Shown piece by piece: positions 1 through 5,246 of a stretch of DNA of 5,246 nt (the first letter of the stretch is position 1; every line of letters begins with the position of its first letter). The notes below the pieces were generated by a model. That model made no database searches and was not told the DNA's origin. It was given only the letters and a program-made list of their open reading frames with translations. Where the stretch lies: positions 1 through 5,246 of the forward strand of contig DGQS01000228.1 of NCBI GenBank assembly GCA_002389785.1. Direction: 5' to 3'. The translations under genes were made by a program, and so were the position numbers. Origin of the DNA: Bacteroidetes bacterium UBA4408. Its GTDB lineage: Bacteria > Bacteroidota > Bacteroidia > UBA4408.

Positions 1-1
1 C

Positions 2-1177
2 ATTGCGGCCTATAAATCGGCCGTTTTAATTCGTTTGCTTGTAAAAGAAGGAGCACAAGTAAAAGTATTGATGACTGCCAATGCAAAAGAGTTTATAAGT
101 CCACTCACCTTATCTACTTTATCAAAGCATCCGGTAGTATCAGAATTTACAACCAATAAAGAGGGCGAATGGAACAATCATGTTGACTTAGCTCTTTGGG
201 CCGATTTATTTGTGATAGCTCCTGCATCAGCTAATACCGTTGCTAAAATGGCCATGGGAATTTGCGATAACTTAGTCATGGCTACATACTTATCAGCAAA
301 ATGTAAAGTAATGATTGCACCGGCAATGGACCTTGATATGTATCAACACCCGACCACCAAAAAGAATTTAGAGGCATTAAAAAGTTACGGGAACATTGTT
401 TTAGGTACAGGATTTGGTGAATTAGCAAGTGGGTTAATAGGAGAAGGTCGAATGGCGGAACCTGAGGAGATTGTTTCTGAAATAAAAAGCTTTTGGAAAA
501 CGAATTTACCATTGACCGGCAAAAATGTCTTAATTACAGCAGGTCCAACCTATGAAGCAATTGATGCGGTTCGCTTTATTGGGAATCATAGCAGTGGAAA
601 AATGGGAATAGCATTGGCCGAACAAATGGCGAAACAAGGAGCAAAGGTTGATTTGGTTATTGGTCCAAGCAGCCTCAAATTGAATAACCCAGGAATAAAT
701 AGAATTGACGTACTATCGGCCGATGATATGTGGGAAGCTTGCCGAAATTTGTTTAAATCCAGCGATATCGCAGTGTTGTCGGCAGCTGTTGCAGATTTTA
801 AACCAGCTAAACCGTCAAAAAATAAAATTAAGAAGTCCAGTGGATTCTCTAGCATTGAGTTAGAGCATACTACCGATATACTAGCATCACTAGGAAAACT
901 AAAGAAAAAACACCAACTTTTAGTTGGTTTTGCACTTGAAACCGATAATGAAATAGAGCATGCTAAAGCCAAGATTAAAAATAAGAACCTCGATTTTATT
1001 GTATTAAATTCATTAAACGACAAAGGTGCCGGCTTTAAAAGCGATACCAATAAAATTACACTTATTGACAAGCATACTAAAATTACAAAATTTGAGTTAA
1101 AAAGTAAGCAGGAAGTAGCGGTGGATATTGTTCAAAAAGTGATCGACCTGGTAAGCTCTAATAGTCCTAAAAAATAA
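2..1177 (+). CDS. coaBC: CoaBC: phosphopantothenoylcysteine decarboxylase / phosphopantothenate-cysteine ligase, 5'-truncated by the window edge
   Basis: This bifunctional cytoplasmic flavoprotein performs two steps of coenzyme A synthesis. The C-terminal CoaB half joins cysteine to 4'-phosphopantothenate using CTP, and the N-terminal CoaC half decarboxylates the product to 4'-phosphopantetheine. The reading frame is open from base 2 and begins inside the flavin-binding motif (IAAYKSA), so roughly ten N-terminal residues including the true start lie upstream. The in-frame TTG at base 35 is not the start. Numbering from base 2, CoaC shows HVDLALWAD with the presumed active-site His at residue 60, PAMDLDMY at 107-114 and GELASGLIGEGRM at 139-151. 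CoaB begins near residue 172 with LITAGPTYEAIDAVR, then NHSSGKMG (195-202), AAVADFKPAKP (261-271), KIKK (275-278) and GFALETDNE. The classical PAMN Asn is Asp here, and the clamp Cys is Ser. The next gene, porD, starts 45 bases downstream with no visible terminator between, which suggests co-transcription. Confidence 0.97.
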   Translation: MAAYKSAVLIRLLVKEGAQVKVLMTANAKEFISPLTLSTLSKHPVVSEFTTNKEGEWNNHVDLALWADLFVIAPASANTVAKMAMGICDNLVMATYLSAKCKVMIAPAMDLDMYQHPTTKKNLEALKSYGNIVLGTGFGELASGLIGEGRMAEPEEIVSEIKSFWKTNLPLTGKNVLITAGPTYEAIDAVRFIGNHSSGKMGIALAEQMAKQGAKVDLVIGPSSLKLNNPGINRIDVLSADDMWEACRNLFKSSDIAVLSAAVADFKPAKPSKNKIKKSSGFSSIELEHTTDILASLGKLKKKHQLLVGFALETDNEIEHAKAKIKNKNLDFIVLNSLNDKGAGFKSDTNKITLIDKHTKITKFELKSKQEVAVDIVQKVIDLVSSNSPKK

Positions 1178-1222
1178 CTCAATTAGCATCCAATATAGAT
1201 TCAATTCAAGGCGGTAATAATC

Positions 1223-2125
1223 ATGAAACACAAATTAATTGCAATCATTTTTTTTAGTGTATTTAATGTTGGAACACTGTTGGCTCAAGAGCTGAATTGT
1301 TCTGTAACTGTGAATTCAACTCAAATTTCCGGTACCGATAAGAAGATCTATTCAAGTATGCAAAAGTCAATCTTCGAGTTTATAAACAGTACAAAATGGA
1401 CCAATGATATATTTAAAACCGAAGAACGTATTGAATGCAGCATGCTCATTAATATTACCGAGCGCATAGGTGTTGACGAATTTAAAGCCACCATGCAACT
1501 CCAAATTCGTCGACCGATTTATAAAAGTTCGTATAGTTCAAATTTATTGAATTACATGGACAATGATTTTACTTTTAAGTACGTTGAATTTCAACCCATA
1601 GTTTTTGCTGAAAATACATACACCGACAATTTGAGTTCGATGCTATCCTTTTATGCATATATGATCATTGGAATTGATTATGATAGTTTTTCACTGAACG
1701 GTGGGCAACCATTTTTTGTAAAAGCACAAACAGTGGTAAACAATGCACAGTCGGCAACCGATAAAGGCTGGAAATCGTTTGATGGTGATAAAAACAAATA
1801 TTGGTTTTGTGAAAATATGCTCAATTCGAATTATAAACTCATCCGGCAAGCAATGTATAAGTATCACCGAACCGGATTGGATTTAATGAGTACCAAAATG
1901 GAAGATGGGCGAAATGCTATATCAGAGTGTTTAATTAGCTTGAAAACTACTTACGATGTAACCCCAAATTCATATTTAATGCAAGTGTTTTTTAACGCCA
2001 AAGCGGATGAAATTGTAAATATTTTTACCCCTGCATTTCCTGAACAAAAAGCAAAATTGCTAAACGTTTTAAATGTGATTGATCCGGGTAATTCAAGTAA
2101 GTACAGCAAAATAATGGGTAATTAA
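1223..2125 (+). CDS. porD: DUF4835 family secreted protein, type IX secretion-associated PorD
   Basis: This 300-residue protein matches, from memory of the family, the DUF4835 proteins annotated as PorD. These are linked to the type IX secretion system of Bacteroidota; their biochemical role is not known to me. Residues 1-21 form a Sec signal peptide: Lys-rich start, hydrophobic core IIFFSVFNVGTLLA, and cleavage before QELNC. The mature part has no further membrane helix, so a periplasmic or outer-membrane-associated location is inferred. Family-like landmarks are ELNCSVTVN (23-31), STKWTND (56-62), ERIECSM (68-74), RRPIY (96-100), FYAYMIIGIDYDSFSLNGG (143-161) and YHRTGLDLM (214-222). Cys26 and Cys72 fall in the conserved segments. 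The ATG is preceded by a weak AAGG (1208-1211) about 11 bases upstream, and the signal peptide fits this start. The coaBC-porD order is a known Bacteroidota neighbourhood, often followed by recN, which is missing here. Family assignment is strong; the functional name is less certain. Confidence 0.85.
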   Translation: MKHKLIAIIFFSVFNVGTLLAQELNCSVTVNSTQISGTDKKIYSSMQKSIFEFINSTKWTNDIFKTEERIECSMLINITERIGVDEFKATMQLQIRRPIYKSSYSSNLLNYMDNDFTFKYVEFQPIVFAENTYTDNLSSMLSFYAYMIIGIDYDSFSLNGGQPFFVKAQTVVNNAQSATDKGWKSFDGDKNKYWFCENMLNSNYKLIRQAMYKYHRTGLDLMSTKMEDGRNAISECLISLKTTYDVTPNSYLMQVFFNAKADEIVNIFTPAFPEQKAKLLNVLNVIDPGNSSKYSKIMGN

Positions 2126-2170
2126 ATTAGCAACCTGCAATTTCTTTATCAAAATTTTTACGATTCTACC

Positions 2171-2185
2171 TCAGTATCAAACTGA
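2171..2185 (+). terminator. Weak hairpin after porD, possible terminator
   Basis: TCAGT (2171-2175) and ACTGA (2181-2185) are perfect reverse complements around a five-base loop, 46 bases after the porD stop. The stem is short and AT-rich, and no T-tract follows, so it lacks the hallmarks of an intrinsic terminator. It is listed only because it is the sole tight inverted repeat near the 3' end of the upstream unit. Confidence 0.15.
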
Positions 2186-2361
2186 AATTAATTGATTTAC
2201 TATTTTGGAAGAACTATTTCAGATTTCCATTTTATCCCATTGATAGAACTTTGAATGGACCTTATGAAATAAATCTAAAAATTACTCTATACACACATAT
2301 TTATTGCAGTGAATTATGCTTGAATAGCTACCTGCAAGGAGGCATTTTGTAAACAGTTTAG

Positions 2362-2387
2362 TTTAGTAAAATCACTTGATTTAGTAA
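2362..2387 (+). repeat. Short direct repeat TTTAGTAA x2, possible regulator site
   Basis: TTTAGTAA occurs at 2362-2369 and 2380-2387, a start-to-start distance of 18 bases, about 100-130 bases before the putative -7 element. A related TTGATTTACTA sits at 2192-2202 and differs by one base from TTGATTTAGTA at 2376-2386. Spaced direct repeats upstream of a promoter lacking a clear -33 box could be an activator site. In DNA this AT-rich an 8-mer repeat is also readily expected by chance. Confidence 0.2.
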
Positions 2388-2489
2388 CCAATCAATCAGA
2401 ATTGTATGTGGAATGAAAAATCAATTATTCAAAAAAATCGTATATTTTTCGATGCAAGAATAAGGTAGCGCTTAGTCCGATATTTTTTC

Positions 2490-2497
2490 TATTTTTG
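2490..2497 (+). promoter_or_regulatory. Bacteroidota-type -7 promoter element for the polysaccharide unit
   Basis: TATTTTTG matches the TAnnTTTG -7 consensus used by the primary sigma factor of Bacteroidota. It is followed by GCCGCC and lies 23 bases before the ATG of the first Wzz-like gene. This would place transcription initiation near base 2501 and give a leader of about 20 bases. No good TTTG -33 element is seen about 19-21 bases upstream, where the sequence reads around GGTAGCG, so the promoter may be weak or depend on an activator. The short predicted leader also supports the ATG at 2521 as the start. In AT-rich DNA this 8-mer can arise by chance, so position is the main support. Confidence 0.55.
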
Positions 2498-2520
2498 CCG
2501 CCTTATCATTTTTAACCGCT

Positions 2521-3540
2521 ATGTTGGAAAATTCGAACGGGCAAAGAGAATTTAACTCTTCTAATTTGATTGCATTGGTATTGAAATGGAAAAAGCAATT
2601 AGCAACAGTTGCAGGCATTGCTTTTTTGATTTCTACTATTGTGGCATTTTTTGTGCTTGAGCCTAAATTTAAATCCACAGTGGTGCTATTTCCTGCAAGT
2701 ACTGCATCCATTTCTAAATCACTCTTAATTTTAAATCCACAGGAAAAAGATGATATTTTAAAATTCGGAGAAGAAGCCGAAGCTGAACAGTTGCTACAAA
2801 TTTTAAATTCAGATGAAATTCGCGAACGTATCTGTCAAAAGTATGATTTGCTGCATCATTACGAAATTGGCGATAAGGAAAAATACAAACTCACTAAATT
2901 ATACGATAAATACGAAGACAACATCAGCTTTAGGAGAACCGAATTAATGTCGGTTAAAATTGAAGTATTGGATAAAGACCCTAAAATAGCCTGCGATATT
3001 GCAAATGATATTTCGAGTTTACTCGATACCATAAAAAACAAAGTGCAGCATGAACGTGCGATGATGGGATTAAAAATTGTTGAAGGTGAATATTACGGGC
3101 TGAAGCAAGAAATAAAGGATATTGAAGATTCATTGAAAACCTTGCGTCGAATGGGAATAAACGATTACGAAAGTCAATCGGCTGCTTTTAACGAACAATA
3201 TGCAACTGCCTTAGCAAAAGGAAACAATGCAGGAGTGAAACAACTGGAAGATAAAATTAAAATCTTGTCAGAATATGGCGGTGCCTATCTTTCGATGGGA
3301 AATTATGTTGAGTTATTACGTGAACAATTGAGTTTGGTTAAAGCCAAATATCAAGAAGCAAAGGTTGATGCTGAAAAAAATATAGCGGCAAAATTTATCA
3401 TTAATCGCGGTTACATAGCTGAGAAAAAGTCGTACCCAATTCGATGGCTGGTTATAGCTGCTAGTATGATATCCTCGCTTTTATTTGCATTACTTTTTAT
3501 TATTGGATACGAAAACTATTACACTATAAACAAAAAATAA
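2521..3540 (+). CDS. Wzz-type polysaccharide co-polymerase (chain-length determinant), first of a tandem pair
   Basis: This 339-residue inner-membrane protein has the topology of polysaccharide co-polymerases, which set the chain length of glycans made by Wzy polymerases. A short cytoplasmic tail (1-26, containing FNSSNLIALVLKWKKQ) leads into membrane helix 1 (about 27-46). The conserved EPKFKSTVVLFP follows, then a large periplasmic domain (about 47-304), the motif EKKSYPIRW (301-309) and membrane helix 2 (about 309-330). The periplasmic part includes SISKSLL (63-69), FGEEAEAEQLLQILNS (82-97), YEDNISFRRTELMSVKIEVLDKDP (131-154, split by family-typical spacing) and a helical, coiled-coil-like stretch (about 175-285). 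No Walker A or tyrosine-kinase domain is fused, so it resembles Wzz more than Wzc. It begins the polysaccharide unit behind the promoter at 2490-2497 and has no clear Shine-Dalgarno. The next gene begins at the base after its stop. The exact glycan is unknown. Confidence 0.85.
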   Translation: MLENSNGQREFNSSNLIALVLKWKKQLATVAGIAFLISTIVAFFVLEPKFKSTVVLFPASTASISKSLLILNPQEKDDILKFGEEAEAEQLLQILNSDEIRERICQKYDLLHHYEIGDKEKYKLTKLYDKYEDNISFRRTELMSVKIEVLDKDPKIACDIANDISSLLDTIKNKVQHERAMMGLKIVEGEYYGLKQEIKDIEDSLKTLRRMGINDYESQSAAFNEQYATALAKGNNAGVKQLEDKIKILSEYGGAYLSMGNYVELLREQLSLVKAKYQEAKVDAEKNIAAKFIINRGYIAEKKSYPIRWLVIAASMISSLLFALLFIIGYENYYTINKK

Positions 3541-4512
3541 ATGGCTCAGGAATTTAATAGCTCCAACATGCTTCAGCTAATTTTGAAATGGAAGAAGCAA
3601 TTGATTATTGTGTTGATTATTTCGGTTGGCAGCTCTGCATTTTTTTCGAGCAGCCTCTTTATCAAACCAAAGTACAAATCAACTGCAGTAGCGTATCCAA
3701 TAAATTTATTGCCTTATGGTGAGGAATCAACCACTGAACAGTTATTACAATTATTGCAGTCGGTAGCTGTACGCGATTGTGTTTTAACTAAGTTTCACCT
3801 CGCACAACATTACAAAATTGACGATAGCTATCCCTTAGGCAAATCTTATGTTTTGGCCGAGTGGTCAGAAAATGTAACCATTGGTAAAACCGATCTGGAA
3901 TCGGCTGAGATTAAGGTATTGGATACGGATCCTGATACGGCTTGTGTAATTGTAAATGAAATTATAAATCAAGCAAATTTGTTAGCACGTAGCTTACAAC
4001 GTAAAAGTTCGGCCGAATTAATTGTGATGTACAAAAAACAATTAACCGATATTAAAAATAACATCGACTCGATGGATAGTGCTATTAAAATTTTACGCAC
4101 CGATTATGGAATTACTGAATTTGATGCACAAGTAAAAGAAGTTACCCGCGGTTATTTAAAAACTGCCGGAAGTTCTTCCAATGTTGAAAAACTAAAAGAT
4201 GTAGAAGCGGTTAAATTGATGCGAAATTTTCAAGAAAAAGGTGGAGAATACTTGACGCTTAAAAATTTAATTAATTCACAAAAGTCATTTTATTTTAGAA
4301 AATTGGAAGAATACAATTTGGTTAGAACCGATATGGATAAGAAACTTACCTATTCAAATTTGGTATCGAAACCATCACCTGCTAATAAAAAATCGTATCC
4401 GGTGCGTTGGATGATTGTATTGATCAGTGCAATTTCCTCAATTTTCTTTGCACTCATTGTTATCGGATACATCGACAGAAAGACTGCTTTTACTGAAATT
4501 ATAGAAAAATAA
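3541..4512 (+). CDS. Wzz-type polysaccharide co-polymerase, second, divergent copy of the tandem pair
   Basis: This 323-residue protein has the same two-helix layout as its upstream neighbour: tail EFNSSNMLQLILKWKKQ (4-20), membrane helix 1 (about 21-41), KPKYKSTAVAYP (42-53), a periplasmic domain, KKSYPVRW (283-290) and helix 2 (about 290-310). Shared signatures include GEE-x(4)-EQLLQ-LQS (60-74), a QHYKIDD-like patch and VLDTDP (126-131), showing the two genes are paralogues. It is strongly diverged elsewhere: only six residues separate YP from GEE, against 24 in the first copy. It also has LRTDYGITEFDAQVKEVTRGY (185-205), a pattern I associate from memory with a distinct subfamily in Bacteroidota. 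ATG follows directly on the TAA of the preceding gene, so translation is probably coupled. Start choice is supported by alignment of the FNSSN segment. An O-antigen ligase-like gene follows ten bases after its stop. It is likely inner-membrane, acting with the first copy. Confidence 0.85.
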   Translation: MAQEFNSSNMLQLILKWKKQLIIVLIISVGSSAFFSSSLFIKPKYKSTAVAYPINLLPYGEESTTEQLLQLLQSVAVRDCVLTKFHLAQHYKIDDSYPLGKSYVLAEWSENVTIGKTDLESAEIKVLDTDPDTACVIVNEIINQANLLARSLQRKSSAELIVMYKKQLTDIKNNIDSMDSAIKILRTDYGITEFDAQVKEVTRGYLKTAGSSSNVEKLKDVEAVKLMRNFQEKGGEYLTLKNLINSQKSFYFRKLEEYNLVRTDMDKKLTYSNLVSKPSPANKKSYPVRWMIVLISAISSIFFALIVIGYIDRKTAFTEIIEK

Positions 4513-4522
4513 ATTCCTTTTG

Positions 4523-5246
4523 GTGATTGATAAATTACATATACGCAGTTTATACTTATTTAGTATCCTATTTATTATTGCTTCGGCGGTATGTATTGTA
4601 AAAGAGCAATATTGGTTTTTGGCCTTACCCATTGCAGCTAGCCTCGTATTGCTTTATATTTATGCATTAGACAAACTAATGTTGTTTATACTGTTTGCAA
4701 CACCGCTGGCAGTTGAGTATAAAAATCCAGATTTCCAAATAGCTTTTAGTATGCCAACCGAACCCTTAATGTTTGGTATTTTGTTGTTATTTATTATTCG
4801 CTTATTGTATGAAGGTAAAATTGAAAAAAGTATAATTCGACACCCGGTAAGTATTGCCTTGCTTATTTCATTAGCATGGACTTCAATTACTTGTTTATCG
4901 TCATCAATGCCACTTGTTTCATTTAAGTTTTTACTTGCCAGATTATGGTTTGTTTGTACGTTTTACTTTTTAGGAATACAACTATTTAAAAATCTTGACA
5001 ACATTAAAAAATTAATCTGGCTTTCGGTTATTCCAATGACAGCTGTTATTATTTACACGGTTGTATTGCATAGTCAGCATGGATTTGACGAAGATTCTGC
5101 GCATTGGGTGATGTGGCCATTTTATGCTGATCATACGGTGTATGGAGCATTGTTGGCGCTATTTATTCCGGTTGTGATAGGGTTAAGTACCACCATTAAA
5201 ACTAATCCTTTCGCTAAAGTTATAGCCTGGATTATCCTTTTTGTAT
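4523..5246 (+). CDS. O-antigen ligase/polymerase family membrane protein (Wzy/WaaL-like), 3'-truncated by the window edge
   Basis: The frame is open from GTG at 4523 to the window end (241 codons) with no stop. It encodes a very hydrophobic protein with about eight membrane segments visible: roughly 9-26, 30-50, 52-65, 80-96, 108-126, 138-153, 163-182 and 204-222. Family-like landmarks are SMPTEPLMFG (76-85) and MWPFYADHTVYGALLALF (197-214), which I recognise from O-antigen ligase/polymerase proteins of Bacteroidota. Such proteins either polymerise lipid-linked repeat units or transfer finished glycan to an acceptor; the key periplasmic loop is beyond the window, so the two cannot be told apart. 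An in-frame TAG at 4502-4504 bounds the start. GTG at 4523 is preferred over TTG at 4520 and over the first ATG (4679), which would remove the first two membrane segments. It lies 10 bases after the Wzz-like pair and probably belongs to the same operon. No Shine-Dalgarno is visible. Confidence 0.85.
   Translation, partial: MIDKLHIRSLYLFSILFIIASAVCIVKEQYWFLALPIAASLVLLYIYALDKLMLFILFATPLAVEYKNPDFQIAFSMPTEPLMFGILLLFIIRLLYEGKIEKSIIRHPVSIALLISLAWTSITCLSSSMPLVSFKFLLARLWFVCTFYFLGIQLFKNLDNIKKLIWLSVIPMTAVIIYTVVLHSQHGFDEDSAHWVMWPFYADHTVYGALLALFIPVVIGLSTTIKTNPFAKVIAWIILFV

Larger units (their letters stand above)
2126..2520. other. 395-base AT-rich intergenic region between the porD unit and the polysaccharide unit
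   Basis: No convincing gene is visible on either strand. The longest small ATG frames are a 20-codon frame (2406-2468) and an overlapping 16-codon frame (2413-2463), both AT-driven and without recognisable products. The stretch holds a short perfect inverted repeat just after porD (2171-2185), a long-loop inverted repeat (2304-2337), a direct repeat TTTAGTAA (2362-2369 and 2380-2387), a Shine-Dalgarno-like AAGGAGG (2336-2342) with no usable reading frame after it, and a promoter-like -7 element near the 3' end (2490-2497). Its length and position fit a boundary between two transcription units. It could also be an insertion or deletion scar where a conserved neighbour such as recN was displaced, but no gene remnant can be recognised. 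Confidence 0.7.

Noticed and set aside
35..37. TTG at base 35 as the coaBC start
   Set aside because: The frame continues upstream to base 2 with IAAYKSAVLIR, which is the conserved N-terminal flavin-binding segment, so the gene is cut by the window edge rather than starting here.
282..1071. Minus-strand open frames of 76 and 161 residues inside coaBC
   Set aside because: They lie antisense to a strongly recognisable coding region and their products match no family I know. They are compositional shadows.
2437..2453. ATCG...CGAT inverted repeat around a TATATTTTT loop
   Set aside because: Only four base pairs with an AT loop. It is too weak for a terminator or operator call.
2406..2468. Overlapping small ATG frames of 20 and 16 codons in the intergenic region
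   Set aside because: No Shine-Dalgarno or upstream promoter, no recognisable peptide, and such lengths are expected by chance. They also end before the putative -7 element, so a leader-peptide role for the downstream transcript is unlikely.
2472..3041. Minus-strand open frames of 79 and 60 residues over the first Wzz-like gene
   Set aside because: Antisense to a well-supported gene, with no recognisable domain and no plausible promoter or initiation site.
4438..4632. Minus-strand 64-residue open frame across the junction of the second Wzz-like gene and the O-antigen ligase-like gene
   Set aside because: It runs opposite to two tightly packed + strand genes, and its sequence is low-complexity and unrecognised.
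4679..4681. First in-frame ATG as the start of the O-antigen ligase-like gene
   Set aside because: It would discard two membrane segments typical of the family N-terminus and leave a 166-base gap. GTG at 4523 keeps them and sits 10 bases after the preceding stop.

Overview
The window reads as chromosomal DNA from a member of the Bacteroidota. It is AT-rich, with many AAA/AAT/ATT/TTA codons. It carries a coaBC–porD (DUF4835) gene pair, which I know from memory as a Bacteroidota arrangement. Shine-Dalgarno sequences are weak or absent, and a TAnnTTTG-type -7 promoter element precedes one gene. All genes lie on the + strand. I cannot assign a genus.

Bases 1-2125 are the housekeeping part. A 5'-truncated coaBC (coenzyme A biosynthesis, decarboxylase-ligase fusion) is followed after 45 bases by a complete porD-like gene. 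That gene encodes a secreted, signal-peptide-bearing DUF4835 protein associated with the type IX secretion system. The two genes probably share a transcript. In many Bacteroidota recN follows porD; here it does not, at least within this window.

Bases 2126-2520 form a 395-base AT-rich stretch without a convincing gene. It separates the housekeeping pair from a new transcription unit and holds a likely promoter (TATTTTTG, 2490-2497) about 25 bases before the next start codon.

Bases 2521-5246 are a cell-surface polysaccharide unit. Two divergent paralogues of the Wzz-type polysaccharide co-polymerase family abut with no spacer (TAA directly followed by ATG). After 10 bases comes a multi-pass membrane protein of the O-antigen ligase/polymerase (Wzy/WaaL-like) family, starting at GTG and running off the window end. 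The inferred joint role is Wzy-dependent polymerisation or ligation of a surface glycan, with chain length set by a possibly heteromeric pair of co-polymerases.

The points most worth a second look are the abutting unequal Wzz-like pair, the 18-residue shorter membrane-proximal segment in the second copy, and the substitutions at normally catalytic positions in the CoaC half of CoaBC. I see no CRISPR array, tRNA, rRNA, insertion sequence or clear defence system.
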